A stretch of DNA of 64,000 nt from Pseudomonas sp. NFIX28. GTDB taxonomy: Bacteria; Pseudomonadota; Gammaproteobacteria; Pseudomonadales; Pseudomonadaceae. Location: NCBI RefSeq assembly GCF_900107395.1, contig NZ_FNPW01000001.1, forward strand, positions 592,077 to 656,076, read 5' to 3'. The position numbers and the translations under genes are program-made. Positions within the stretch are counted from its first letter, which is position 1. Each line of letters opens with the position of its first letter. Below are positions 8,471 through 18,300 of this stretch, in pieces. Below the pieces are notes generated by a model. It worked only from the letters and a program-made list of their open reading frames with translations, did no database searches and was not told the origin of the DNA.

Positions 8471-9122
8471 AGCTCAATCTCGACAGCTGGACCTGAAGGA
8501 CATTCAGTTGACGGCCGACTTGCGCCTGCCGGCGAACACCGGCGCGCTGGTGGTGTTCGCCCATGGCAGCGGCAGCGGCCGTTCAAGCCCGCGCAATGCC
8601 TACGTTGCCGACGCGCTGGCCGCGCGGGGGTTGGGGTCGCTGTTGTTCGACCTGCTCACCGAACCGGAACAGCACCTGGACAACCGCACCCGCGAACTGC
8701 GCTTCGATATCGCGCTGCTGGCCGGACGGCTGGTGCAGGTCATCGACTGGGTCGGCCGGGACGAGGCATTGCAATCGCTGCGGATCGGCCTGTTTGGCGC
8801 CAGCACCGGTGCGGCGGCGGCCTTGTTGGCGGCGGCCGAACGCCCGGAGGTGGTGCATGCGGTGGTCTGCCGGGGAGGGCGAAGCGACCTGGCGGGGCCC
8901 GCGCTGTCTCGGGTCAAGGCGCCGACCCTGCAGATCGTCGGGGCCCAGGACCCGGTGGTGTTCGGCCTGAACTGCCAGAGCAGCCGGGCCCTGCGCTGTG
9001 AGCAGCGGCTGGAAGTGGTGGCGGGGGCAACGCACCTTTTCGAAGAACCCGGCACCCTCGAGGAAGTCGCCCGGCTCGCCGGCGACTGGTTCGACAAATA
9101 CCTGCGCGCCGCCCATCCATAG
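8463..9122 (+). CDS. Dienelactone-hydrolase-like alpha/beta hydrolase
   Basis: A 219-residue single-domain alpha/beta hydrolase. The nucleophile elbow is GASTG (serine near residue 115), the oxyanion region is VVFAHGSGSGRSS, an acid is expected in IVGAQDPVVF, and the histidine in AGATHLFEEPGTLEEV completes the triad. The start overlaps the phosphoribosyltransferase stop. Pairs of a phosphoribosyltransferase with such a hydrolase recur in bacterial dormancy or low-oxygen regions, sometimes fused, so a joint role is likely but undefined. Confidence 0.85.
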   Translation: MLEAQSRQLDLKDIQLTADLRLPANTGALVVFAHGSGSGRSSPRNAYVADALAARGLGSLLFDLLTEPEQHLDNRTRELRFDIALLAGRLVQVIDWVGRDEALQSLRIGLFGASTGAAAALLAAAERPEVVHAVVCRGGRSDLAGPALSRVKAPTLQIVGAQDPVVFGLNCQSSRALRCEQRLEVVAGATHLFEEPGTLEEVARLAGDWFDKYLRAAHP

Positions 9123-9147
9123 GCCTGCGCATGGCGTGGCGAACCCG

Positions 9148-9465
9148 TCATGCCGGGCGGTCGGGGTATTTCGTCTCGTTGTCGGGCAGGCCTTCGGTCC
9201 CCGGGCCATTGCTCGCGTCGCTTCGGAGTGGGCCTCCAGAGCCGTCGTGTTCAGCGCTTTGTTCATCTGCCTGCCTGGCATGGCCATGCCCACGGTGCAT
9301 GAAAAAATGCATCAGGGGGCAGGCCAGTAGCAGCAGGTATGGCAAGTACGGAACGACATGGGCCCTGTGCTCGGTGAACAGGAAATAGCCGCCAATCGCC
9401 AGGAACCCCAGGAAGTAAGCGTAGGCACCTCCTGTGCGATGTCGGTGCAAGTCGGATTGATTCAT
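9148..9465 (-). CDS. DUF2933 small membrane protein
   Basis: A 105-residue protein with a membrane segment (AYFLGFLAIGGYFLF) and the DUF2933 pattern LPYLLLLACPLMHFFMHRGH, a second membrane segment ending in a His-rich patch. The tail is hydrophilic. ATG 9465 follows AAAAGGAGCGTTGTC. It is the last gene of the leftward copper operon. DUF2933 proteins commonly accompany copper-transport and ICMT-like genes; the His/Met/Cys residues may bind metal (inference). Confidence 0.8.
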   Translation of the reverse strand: MNQSDLHRHRTGGAYAYFLGFLAIGGYFLFTEHRAHVVPYLPYLLLLACPLMHFFMHRGHGHARQADEQSAEHDGSGGPLRSDASNGPGTEGLPDNETKYPDRPA

Positions 9466-9515
9466 GACAACGCTCCTTTTGGCCTTTATCGGGCCGTTGA
9501 TCGACACTTCGCGCT

Positions 9516-11699
9516 TCATGTTCCGGCGTTCTGGCTCAAGCCGATACGGGCGCGCTTGAGCAGCGCGGAGTTGGCGATCACCGACAATGAACTGAGCGCC
9601 ATGGCGGCGGCAGCGATGATGGGATTGAGCAGGCCAAAGGCCGCGATCGGAATGCCGATGCTGTTGTAGATGAATGCCCAGAACAGGTTTTGCTTGATCT
9701 TGACCATGGTGGCGCGCGACAGCCTGATCGCGGTGACCACGTCCCGGACATCGTTCTTGAGCAATATGATGCCGCCGGTTTCCTTGGCGACATCCGAACC
9801 CGAACCGATGGCGATGCCGATGTCGGCGGTGGCCAGGGCGGGCGCATCGTTGACGCCATCGCCCACCATGGCCACCACCTGCCCATCGCCTTGCAATTGC
9901 CGGATCACCGCGGCCTTGTCGTCCGGCAAGACCTCGGCGATCACTCGCTCGATGCCGACCTGGCGCGCGACCGCTTCGGCGGTACGGCGGTTGTCGCCAC
10001 TGAGCAGCACCACCTCGATGCCGCTTGCCTGCAGCGCCGCGATGGCTTCAGCCGCCTCGGGCTTGATGGTATCGGCCACGGCGATGACCCCGAGCAAGCG
10101 CTCACCGGCACCGACCAGCATGCAGGTCTTGCCGTCGGCTTCCAGGCGGATGAGGTGCGGCTCGGCAATGTCGGTCGCAATGCCTTGGCGGGCAAACAAG
10201 CGTCGGTTGCCCAGCCGGATCTCCTGACCGTCGACATTGCCCTGGATGCCGTGGCCGGCGATTCCCTGGATAGCTCCAGCTTTCGGCAAGCGAATGCCAC
10301 GGTGGGCAGCGGCGCGCACTATCGCCGCGCCGAGCGGGTGTTCCGAACCGGATTCCACCGCGGCGGCGAGCATCAAGACTTCGTTCTCCAGCGCGGTCCC
10401 CAGCGCGATCAAGTCGGTCACGTTGGGTTCTCCTCGGGTAATAGTGCCGGTTTTGTCGAACACCACGGTTCCGAGTTTTTCTGCCCGCTCCAAGACTTCG
10501 CCGCCGCGGATGAGGATGCCGTTATCGGCCCCCTTGCCAACGCCGACCATGAGTGCGGCAGGCGTCGCCACGCCCAGAGCACAGGGGCAGGAAATGATCA
10601 GAACCGCAATAAATGCCAGCAGTCCCTGGGCAAAGCTTCCCGCAAGCGACCAGCCCACCAGCGACAGCAGCGCGACCGCCACCACTGCCGGCACGAAGTA
10701 GCCGGTGACCTGGTCGGCCAGCCGCTGGATCTGCGCGGTGCTGGCCTGAGCCTCCTCGACCATCCTGATAATCTGCGCCAGTGCGGTGTCGGCGCCGATC
10801 CTGCTGGCCTTGAAACTGAACACGCCACTGCCATTGAGCGTGCCTCCGATCACCGCGCTGCCCGGGTGCTTGTCGACCGGCATCGACTCGCCGGTGAGCA
10901 TCGACTCGTCCACCGTCGTCCGGCCTTCGCTGATTTGGCCATCGGTGGGGATCTTTTCGCCGGGCTTGACTATCAGCAGCTCGCCGGCCATGACGCTTTC
11001 GGCAGGCAGGTCGACTTCCTGGCCGTCACGAACCACGTGGGCGATCGCCGGCTTGAGATCCAGCAGGCGCCGTACTGCGGCAGAAGACTTTTTCTTGATG
11101 ATTTCCTCCATGTACCGGCCCAGCAGCACGAAGGCGATGATGACCGCCGACACCTCGAAATAGACATCGCGCTCGGCCACCTTGACCGGCAGCACGTCCG
11201 GGAAGAACAGCACGGCGACGCTGTAGAAATAGGCGACCGAGGTGCCGAGGGCGATCAGGAAATCCATGTTGATGTTGCGGGTGCGAATCGCGTTCCAGGC
11301 CCCCTTGTAGAAGCTCCAGCCACCGATGAACTGCACCGGCGTGACCAGCAGAAATAGCCAGATGCCCCAGGTGAACCAAGGAAGCGCCGGGATCGGTGCC
11401 CATGTCAGCAAAGTGGCGCCGGCCGCCAGTGCGATAAAGGCGCCCGCGCGCAGCAACGCCAGGGCCAGCACCCCGGTCAGGGCGATGGTGACCCGGGTCT
11501 TCAGCGCTTTCAGTTCACGTTCCGGCGACACGAAGGTGCGCAGGCAGGTATCGCTGCAGAAGTAATAGCGGCGCCCGCCACGTTCCTGGGACAACGCGGT
11601 GCTCTTGTCCACCATCATTCCGCAGATCGGATCTTTCGCCAGGTTTCCTGGGGCAAGCGCCTGCTGCTGGTGGCTGTGTTGAATATGCGACGGGTTCAT
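9516..11699 (-). CDS. YHS-domain copper-translocating P-type ATPase
   Basis: A 727-residue inner membrane P1B-type ATPase that exports copper using ATP. A YHS metal-binding domain replaces the usual N-terminal HMA domain: CGMM near residues 26-29 and CSDTC about 22 residues later. The transmembrane Cu(I) site is CPC at 371-373, the phosphorylation site is DKTGTIT with Asp415, and SEHPLG and [12 protein letters not shown] follow. The longer frame to 11966 would run into the upstream gene; ATG 11699 overlaps that gene's stop as ATGA and gives a normal N terminus. YHS-type ATPases include both silver/copper efflux pumps and CtpA/FixI-like pumps serving periplasmic cuproproteins. The ANR box at the operon head favours a low-oxygen role. 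Confidence 0.92.
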   Translation of the reverse strand: MNPSHIQHSHQQQALAPGNLAKDPICGMMVDKSTALSQERGGRRYYFCSDTCLRTFVSPERELKALKTRVTIALTGVLALALLRAGAFIALAAGATLLTWAPIPALPWFTWGIWLFLLVTPVQFIGGWSFYKGAWNAIRTRNINMDFLIALGTSVAYFYSVAVLFFPDVLPVKVAERDVYFEVSAVIIAFVLLGRYMEEIIKKKSSAAVRRLLDLKPAIAHVVRDGQEVDLPAESVMAGELLIVKPGEKIPTDGQISEGRTTVDESMLTGESMPVDKHPGSAVIGGTLNGSGVFSFKASRIGADTALAQIIRMVEEAQASTAQIQRLADQVTGYFVPAVVAVALLSLVGWSLAGSFAQGLLAFIAVLIISCPCALGVATPAALMVGVGKGADNGILIRGGEVLERAEKLGTVVFDKTGTITRGEPNVTDLIALGTALENEVLMLAAAVESGSEHPLGAAIVRAAAHRGIRLPKAGAIQGIAGHGIQGNVDGQEIRLGNRRLFARQGIATDIAEPHLIRLEADGKTCMLVGAGERLLGVIAVADTIKPEAAEAIAALQASGIEVVLLSGDNRRTAEAVARQVGIERVIAEVLPDDKAAVIRQLQGDGQVVAMVGDGVNDAPALATADIGIAIGSGSDVAKETGGIILLKNDVRDVVTAIRLSRATMVKIKQNLFWAFIYNSIGIPIAAFGLLNPIIAAAAMALSSLSVIANSALLKRARIGLSQNAGT

Positions 11700-12382
11700 G
11701 ACTGTTCTCCCGGGCCAGAAGGCGTGCCGGTAGCGGGCGGGGAGCGGTGCGGCGCCGGCCAGGGCAGGAAGGCCGGCGTCTGCTGGCAATAGGAGCGGTA
11801 GCGATCGCCGAAACGCGCAAGCATCTCCCGTTCCTCGCGCTTCGCCAGCCTGGCGTAGACCAGCAGCAGGATTGGGAACATCAGCAGGGTGATCAAGGTA
11901 GGCCACTGCAACAGAAAGCCGAACATGATCAGCACGAAGCCCAGGTACTGCGGGTGACGGATCCACCCATAGACGCCGTCGAGCGCCAGTTGTCCGGCAC
12001 GTTGAGCCTGGTAAAGCACGCGCCAGGCGGCCGCCAGCAACCAGAAGCCGCCGGCGATCAGTACGTTGCTGAGCAGGTGGAACGGCCCCCAGTGCGGATT
12101 GACGTTCCAGCCCAGGACCGTCTCGAGCAGATGCCCGGCGTCATGGGAGAGGAAGTCGATACCCGGGAAATGGCGGGTCAGCCAGGGCATCAGCAGGTAG
12201 AGGGTCAGCGGGAAGCCGTACATTTCGCTGAACAGCGCCACCAGGAACGCCGAGAACATGCCGAAGGAGCGCCAGTCGCGTTTTGTCCTGGGCCGCGCGA
12301 AGCTGAAGGCGAACAGGATAAACACCAGCGAATTGATAATGACCAGCGACCAGAGACCGTAGGCCGAGCCTGCATGATTCAT
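11696..12382 (-). CDS. Isoprenylcysteine-methyltransferase-like (ICMT/PEMT) membrane protein
   Basis: A 228-residue polytopic membrane protein. Several hydrophobic helices precede the ICMT/PEMT signature [21 protein letters not shown] and the charged tail [23 protein letters not shown], which in the family binds S-adenosylmethionine. The target lipid or protein is unknown. It ends in an ATGA overlap with the copper ATPase. ICMT-like genes are common next to YHS-type copper ATPases and DUF2933 genes. Confidence 0.85.
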   Translation of the reverse strand: MNHAGSAYGLWSLVIINSLVFILFAFSFARPRTKRDWRSFGMFSAFLVALFSEMYGFPLTLYLLMPWLTRHFPGIDFLSHDAGHLLETVLGWNVNPHWGPFHLLSNVLIAGGFWLLAAAWRVLYQAQRAGQLALDGVYGWIRHPQYLGFVLIMFGFLLQWPTLITLLMFPILLLVYARLAKREEREMLARFGDRYRSYCQQTPAFLPWPAPHRSPPATGTPSGPGEQS

Positions 12383-12463
12383 GATTGGCGCTCCTCACGT
12401 GCCGGTGTGCGTGCCGTCCGCCTGGGCGAGTGTCGCCATGGCGCGGGGGCTGCACCGGTGCAC

Positions 12464-12488
12464 AGGTGGACAGGTGGACAGGTGGACA
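12464..12488. repeat. Short tandem repeat ACAGGTGG
   Basis: Three copies of an 8-base unit (ACAGGTGG) stand head to tail between the ICMT-like gene and the Met-rich gene. No role is evident; 8-base units are prone to slippage. Confidence 0.7.
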
Positions 12489-12545
12489 GCCGGCGGCGCG
12501 GTCGGCGACCTCGCCATGCCGGGTTCTTCGATACCCGCCTCAGGT

Positions 12546-12968
12546 TCAATTTTTCATCGGCATGTCCATCATCGACGACTGCTGCTCCATCATCTTCATC
12601 ATCATGTCCATCATTCCCTTGCCTGAGCCGTCCTTGGCCGCGGGCATGCCCATGCAGCCCATGGCGCCGTGTTCCTTGTGCATCATGGCCATGCTGTTCC
12701 TCAGCGCCTGCATGCCTTCCTGCATGGCAGCGTGGCGCTCTTCGGGGGTTTTGGCCGCGGCGGCCTTGTCGTGGGCTGCCTGCATTTTCTTCATCTGCTC
12801 GGCCATGGCGTCGGTCATGGCCGTCGATGTGGGCGTCGGTGCTGGCGCCATGCTTTCGGTCGACGAGGTGTCTGGAACCTGTGCAGGGTGATGCGCATCT
12901 TCGGCTGAGGCCATGAGCGCGCCGCTGGCCAAGAGGGCAGCCAGAACCAAAGGGGAATGCTTGAACAT
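12546..12968 (-). CDS. Met-rich periplasmic protein, probable copper binder
   Basis: A 140-residue secreted protein. A signal peptide is clear (MFKHSPLVLAALLASGALMASA, cleavage after ASA). The mature part has a charged helix (MAEQMKKMQAAHDKAAAAKT) and a Met-rich end with MGCMGMPA and MMDMMMKMMEQQ; methionine clusters bind Cu(I) in the oxidising periplasm. No known family name is certain. It lies second in the copper operon, so a periplasmic copper buffer is plausible. Confidence 0.75.
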   Translation of the reverse strand: MFKHSPLVLAALLASGALMASAEDAHHPAQVPDTSSTESMAPAPTPTSTAMTDAMAEQMKKMQAAHDKAAAAKTPEERHAAMQEGMQALRNSMAMMHKEHGAMGCMGMPAAKDGSGKGMMDMMMKMMEQQSSMMDMPMKN

Positions 12969-13069
12969 GTTGAACTCCTTGAATCATGGAGGAACCAGCA
13001 GGAATCACCGAGGCGCAAAGGCGCCACGGCAAGAAGGAGCAATAGGTGCTCTGCCACTGCGGTGGGGCG

Positions 13070-13465
13070 TTAATCGTTGAAACGGACGAACGTCAGGCGG
13101 ACCGGTTTTTCCGGTGGGGAGGGGCGTTTCAATGCCAGGGCGGCGAAGGAAGCTGTTCTCTGGGGATCCAGCAGCATGCTGACTGCCGCCGTCAACAGCA
13201 AAAGAGCGACCCAGTGCATGGGCACCAAGGCCGGAATCTGCACGGCAGGTTTGATTGCCGTGGCGACGTCCTCGCAGCCCTGAAGACAACCCGTGGCATG
13301 CAAGGCGTGGGCATCCGCCACAGATTGCCCGGCATGATGGGGCGCGGCGATATCGTGGCTCGGCTGCACCAGGCACCCCTGGACCGCCATCACGGCCACG
13401 GCCAACACCCACACCGCGAGGCTCAGGCGCAACAGGCATTGGCGATGACGGCGGAACCAGCACAT
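13070..13465 (-). CDS. Small Cys/His-containing membrane-anchored protein, copper-operon leader
   Basis: A 131-residue protein with an N-terminal signal or anchor (LRLSLAVWVLAVAVMAVQGC), a central region with His and Cys (PHHAG, DAHALH, GCLQGCED) and a second hydrophobic segment (MHWVALLLLTAAVSMLL). It resembles uncharacterised proteins that open copper-resistance clusters in Pseudomonas; no function is assigned. GAGG precedes the ATG at 13465. It is first in the leftward operon and sits 64 bases downstream of a perfect ANR box. Confidence 0.7.
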   Translation of the reverse strand: MCWFRRHRQCLLRLSLAVWVLAVAVMAVQGCLVQPSHDIAAPHHAGQSVADAHALHATGCLQGCEDVATAIKPAVQIPALVPMHWVALLLLTAAVSMLLDPQRTASFAALALKRPSPPEKPVRLTFVRFND

Positions 13466-13528
13466 GGGGACAACCTCGACTTGTACGTCGTGTTGTTTTT
13501 CAGTCTAGCCAGCAAGGCCAGCGGAAAG

Positions 13529-13542
13529 TTGATCAAAATCAA
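13529..13542 (-). promoter_or_regulatory. Perfect ANR box heading the copper operon
   Basis: TTGATCAAAATCAA is an exact match to TTGAT-N4-ATCAA, 63 bases upstream of the start at 13465 in the leftward direction. Confidence 0.75.
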
Positions 13543-13707
13543 ATTTCACCGAGGCGCCTTACCGGCGTGCCGGGGGCGGCACGTTCGATGTCGAGGCACG
13601 CCTGTTCAGCCTTGGCCATATCGCGGGCGGTTAGGGTGGCGTGGTCTGCCAGGCCTGCGCGGGCTCGCAACAGGGCGCTATTACCGGCAATTCGGGCCGT
13701 TCGCCGT

Positions 13708-14121
13708 CTAGCCCCTGGCCTGAAGCGCCAGCTCGACGGCGTTGAGCAACGCATCGCTGCTGAAGGGTTTGCGCAGGCATTCGATGGCCTCGTAGCGGCT
13801 CGACTCGGCGAGGGTTGCTTCGTCCCAATAGGCCGACATGCAAATCACCGGAAACTTTCGGTCCATGAGCGCCAGGGCCTGCATCACCTCGATTCCCGAG
13901 AGGCCGTTCATTTTCAGGTCCAGCAGCAGGCAGGCGACATCGTCGAAGCTCTCGAGGGACAAAAACTCCTCACCCGAAACGAAAACCCGCGCTGCATAGC
14001 CGGCCGAGCGGAGCAGGTTGGCCAGGCTTTTTCGCACGGACACATCGTCGTCGACGATGCAGACGATTGTCATGGGGATGGCGGGCGATGCCGGGGCAGG
14101 GCAGCCGGTTGTCTCGTTCAT
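13708..14121 (-). CDS. Receiver-only response regulator
   Basis: A 137-residue protein with one receiver domain and no output domain. The acidic pair is in CIVDDDVSVRK, the phosphorylation site is Asp68 in CLLLDLKMNG, the threonine/serine position is CMSAYW and the conserved lysine is CLRKPF. ATG 14121 forms an ATGA overlap with the stop of the larger regulator. It probably exchanges phosphate with the large kinase at 15368, as a phosphate sink or relay (inference). Longer readings start inside the neighbouring gene. Confidence 0.85.
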   Translation of the reverse strand: MNETTGCPAPASPAIPMTIVCIVDDDVSVRKSLANLLRSAGYAARVFVSGEEFLSLESFDDVACLLLDLKMNGLSGIEVMQALALMDRKFPVICMSAYWDEATLAESSRYEAIECLRKPFSSDALLNAVELALQARG

Positions 14122-15104
14122 GAAGAGCCCTGCGCGCCAAACGCCGGGTCCGGGCCGATCAGGCCGTACAGCTTGACCAGGCCGACCAGCGAGCGGGTCT
14201 GCATCTTTTCCATGATGTGTTTGCGATGGACCTTGGCCGTGACTTCGCTGGTGCCCAGCTGGTTGGCAATGTGCTTGTTGGACAGCCCGGCGACGATCAG
14301 CGGCAGCACTTCCCGTTCCCGGGGCGTCAGCAGGGCGGCCTTTTGGCGGGCGCTCTGGATGCATTGCCATTGCTCGAAGGCCTTGGCTGCGCGCTGGCGA
14401 GTGGCGTGCAGGGCATCCAGCAACTGGCTGTCGTTGAATGGTTTGGTGAGGAATTCGACCGCGCCGGCCTTCATGGCCTGCACCGACATCGGGATGGTGC
14501 CGAAACCGGTCATGAAAATGACCGGCCACGGATGCCCGCGCTGGGCGAGCGCCGATTGCAGTTCCAGCCCTGTCGCCTCGGGCAGGCTGATGTCCAGCAA
14601 CAGGCAAGCGGGGCCGACGCCAAGGTCGGCGTTGAGCAGTTCTTCGGCCGAGGCGAATATCCGGTGGGCAATGCCTTCGGCGCGCAGCAGCCGGCTGAGC
14701 GCGGTGCGCACGGAAGTTTCGTCGTCGACGACGAACACCGGCACGCTGTCGGGATCGATCGTCGCCTGTTCCTCGGATGCCATGGGGCCCGGAACCATCG
14801 GCTGGAACAGGGGCGGCTCACGTTCTTTCAATAATCGGTAACCTCGGCGTGGGATCGTCTGGATGAGTTCTTTTTTTCCGAGCAATTTGCGCAGCGAGGA
14901 AATCTGCACTTGCAGATTGTTTTCCTCGACCACGGTGTCGGGCCAGACCTGAGTGATCAATTCATCTTTACTGACGATCCGGCCATCGGCCTGCATCAGC
15001 ACCGAGAGGATTTCGAACGCCCGTCCTCCAACACGCAGCGGCCGTCCATCGAGAAAGGCTTCGCGCTGTTCCAGGGAAATGGTGGCTTGACCGAGTCGGA
15101 TCAT
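14118..15104 (-). CDS. Response regulator with OmpR-type wHTH, receiver and LuxR-type HTH
   Basis: A 328-residue protein with an unusual order of domains. Residues 1-92 form an OmpR/CadC-type winged helix (FEILSVLMQADGRIVSKDEL, LRKLLGKKELIQTIPRRGYR). Residues about 122-235 form a receiver: acidic pair VVDDE, phosphorylation site Asp171 in LLLDISLP, FMTGFG and the lysine in LTKPFN. Residues about 255-315 are a LuxR/FixJ-type HTH (LTPREREVLPLIVAGLSNKH, then IANQLGTSEVTAKVHRKH). ATG 15104 gives the normal wHTH beginning; a longer frame to 15185 adds a non-homologous stretch. It is divergent from the giant kinase gene, its likely partner. Confidence 0.88.
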   Translation of the reverse strand: MIRLGQATISLEQREAFLDGRPLRVGGRAFEILSVLMQADGRIVSKDELITQVWPDTVVEENNLQVQISSLRKLLGKKELIQTIPRRGYRLLKEREPPLFQPMVPGPMASEEQATIDPDSVPVFVVDDETSVRTALSRLLRAEGIAHRIFASAEELLNADLGVGPACLLLDISLPEATGLELQSALAQRGHPWPVIFMTGFGTIPMSVQAMKAGAVEFLTKPFNDSQLLDALHATRQRAAKAFEQWQCIQSARQKAALLTPREREVLPLIVAGLSNKHIANQLGTSEVTAKVHRKHIMEKMQTRSLVGLVKLYGLIGPDPAFGAQGSS

Positions 15105-15192
15105 GCGTTGCTCTGCTCTGTGTGAGGGAGAGTGACGCGCAAGCGTCGATTCATCTGGCACACACGCTAGGGGACGGCCCTGCATATTGCAA

Positions 15193-15208
15193 TTATCCCG
15201 AGGGATAA
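15193..15208. promoter_or_regulatory. Palindrome in the divergent regulator/kinase promoter
   Basis: TTATCCCGAGGGATAA has two perfect 7-base arms around GA. It is 89 bases upstream of the regulator start and 160 bases before the kinase start, a good place for an operator used by the wHTH or LuxR domain of the neighbouring regulator. Confidence 0.5.
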
Positions 15209-15367
15209 CACGCGCCGCTCCCAGCGTGAAAATCGCCGTTTACAGGGCCGCTCCACGGCCATGATGGTGCCGATTACGGACAAGATCGTTCATCGCGGTT
15301 ATCTGCTCGCAGCGCTGCATATACTCTTCGGGCTCAGCCTGAAACGAATCTTTAGCGGTGGTTGTTC

Positions 15368-18300
15368 ATGCCCGGCAGTGCGTCCTCATTCAGCTCCCAC
15401 ACTCCTGGTCTCGTTCACGATGAAGCCTGGCTGGAAGGTTGCACCTTCGCCATGCTGCGCCGGGAAAACGAACTCGCCTGGTTCAGCCTCCACGACCGGC
15501 AATCGGGGACACGCTGGCTGGCTGCCCGGGCACCGATCCAGCGGCCGGCCATCTGCCAACGGCTGGAGCGCGATTTTCACCTGCGCCTGGATGCGGCCTG
15601 GGCGATTGCCCCCAGCGCATTCATCCGCTCGGCCGAGGGGCCGTTGCTGGTCTACCCCGCGTTGGGCACGCCTCTGACGGATTTGATGGGCGAGGCCGCT
15701 CTGCCGCTGGAACGCTTTTTGGCCATCGCCGTTGCGGCGGCCAATGCGCTTTGCGGCGCGCAGAAAGCGGGCGTGCGCCATGCCAGCCTGCAACCCCACC
15801 ACCTGATGGTGGACGCCACCCATTCGGTAAGGCTCCTGGGTTTCCACAGCCATTGCGCGGAGGCGTCCGTCAGCCAATTGCCTGAGCTGGAGCAATGGCC
15901 GTACCTGGCCCCGGAGCAGGTACGGCGCGACAACCCCGGTTGCGACGGGCGCAGCGATATCTACGCCCTGGCGACGATTCTTTATCAAGCGCTGACGGGC
16001 CACCTGCCGCTGACCGCCCGCGAGCCGGCCCAATGGCTGCATGTGCATGCGGCCGTGCAGCCGGAGTCGCCGGCGGTGCATGTGCCCGATCTGCCGGAAG
16101 GGCTCTGCCGGGTGCTGCTCAAGGGCTTGGCGAAAGAGCCGCAGGCGCGCTATCAGAGCGCCGAATCGATGGCCGCGGACCTGGCCTGGTGCCAGCAGCA
16201 ATGGCTGGAGCAGGGGCGGGTCGAGGCCTTTCGCCTGGGCGCCTTCGATAGCACACCCGTGGCGATCGGCAATGATGCCTTGTTCGGCAGGGACACCGAA
16301 CGCACGCAATTGATCGAGCAGATGGGCCAGGTTCGCAGCGATGGCATCGCCCGCGTCCTGCTGGTCGCCGGCGCGCCGGGGGCCGGCAAGTCGACGCTGA
16401 TCCACCAGGGTGTGCGGCCCATGGCGCCCGGCTATTGGGCCAGCGGCAAGAGCAATTTGCTGCAGCGCGAAACGCCCTATGCACCATTGACGGAGATTTT
16501 CAGGTCGCTGGTCACCCAACTGCTCGGCAAGCCGGCCCTGGAGCTCGAGACGACGAGCCAGCAGCTGGTCGAACGACTCAAGGGGCGGGGCCGGCTCCTG
16601 GTGGAACTGGCGCCCGAAGCCGAGTTGATCATTGGTGTCGCGCCCGAACTGCCCAACCTGCCGGCCCGGTATGCGCTCGATCACGCCAACCGGATCCTGC
16701 TCGATGTGCTGGAGGTCTTCGCGCAGCCGGGACGGCCTCTGGTGGTGTTCGTCGATGACGTGCAGTGGGCGGACGACTCGACTCTGTCGTTCCTGCAGGC
16801 GCTCATCGCCCGGCCGCCCCGGCATTTGCTGCTGATCATGGCCTGTCGCGAGGCCGAGACGCATGCGCTGGAGCATCAAAGTGGATGGCTGGATGCGCTG
16901 GGTACCGAGCAAGGCCCGCCGTACCAGAAGGTGCTGCTGGGCCCTTTGTCGGTGCCCGCCGTTGCCGCGCTGATCGCCGCTGAACTGGACACCACGGCCA
17001 AGGACATCGAAGCACTGGCGCGCGTGGTGCACTTCAAGACCGCGGGCAACCCGCTGTTTATCAGCCAGGTATTGCGGGCGCTGATCGATGAGCGGCTGGT
17101 GCGCTTCGATTTGCAGGATCGCCGCTGGGTGTGGAACCAGGAAGACGTGGACAGCTATCGCTACGCCGATAACGTCGCGGACTTGATGGTGCAGCGTCTC
17201 GAACGGCTGTCGCCGATGGGGCGGGAAGTGATGCGCCTGGCCGGATACGTTGGTCGGCGCTGCGAAGAATCGTTGTTGCTGCGGCTGATGCCGACGTGCG
17301 AGCCGCAACGGATCTCCAGCGATGTGCAGGATCTGGTCAGTGCCGGCTTTCTGCTGCGCGAGCGCCAGTACCTGGTATTTCCCCATGACCGCGTGCTGGA
17401 GGCGGCCAGCCGGCTGCCGTCGCAAGCCGGGCAGGGCGCCGAGCATGCGCGCATCGCCGCCGCCATGCTCGACCAGTGGGGCCGGCATGTGCCTGAGCGG
17501 GTGTTCGAAATCGCCAGCCAGATCCAGCGCATCGACGTCGCGGCATTGGACGAGCATCGCCGCGCGGTGTTCGTCGAGCTGCTGCTGGAGGCGGCCGAAC
17601 AAGCCCGCGCCACCGCCGCGGTCGAGCAGGCCGCGGGCTACTTGCACAGCGCCGAGATTCTGCTGGGCCAGGCGAACGAGCCGGCGCTCTATACCCAGGC
17701 ATTCGCCACCCGCTGGCTGGCGGCCGAGTGCGACATGTTGCTGGCCGACCTGGCCGGCGCCCAACGACGCCTCGACGATTGCCTGGTCCACGCCAGGACC
17801 GCGCTCGACCGCGCGAAAACCTATCGGCTGCGCGCCACCTTGCGCACGTTGCACTGCGATTACGAAGGCGCGATAAGCGAAGCCCTGACGGGCCTGGCGC
17901 TGCTGGGCATTTCCCTGCAACGCCAGCCCTCGCAGGCGCAGTTGACCCAGGCATTCGCCCAGGTACGCACCCTGATCGGCCCACGGCGCATCGCCGAGCT
18001 GGTGCAGTTGCCCAAGGCCGACGACCCGCTTGTCGAAGCGAGCATGGAGTTGCTCGGCACGCTGATTTCCTCGTTTTTCGTCGACGACGATATCCGCCTG
18101 CTGCATCTGGCCAAAATGGTCGAACTCACGCTGCTGCATGGCGTGACGCCCGCCAGCAGCTACGCCATCGCCTGGTTCGGCGTGATGATTGCCGAGCGCT
18201 ACGGCGAATATGTGGATGGGCACGCCTTCGCCGAAGTGGCCCTGGAACTGATCGACCAGTACGGCCATGAGGCGGCTCGAACCGGCACCCTGGTGGCGCT

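Noticed and set aside
9690-11357. A 555-codon frame antisense to the copper ATPase
   Set aside because: No domains, composition typical of antisense frames, and the opposite strand carries all P-type ATPase motifs.
12464-12488. Tandem 8-base repeats considered as a CRISPR or operator array
   Set aside because: Three contiguous copies without spacers; too short for CRISPR and without known operator likeness.
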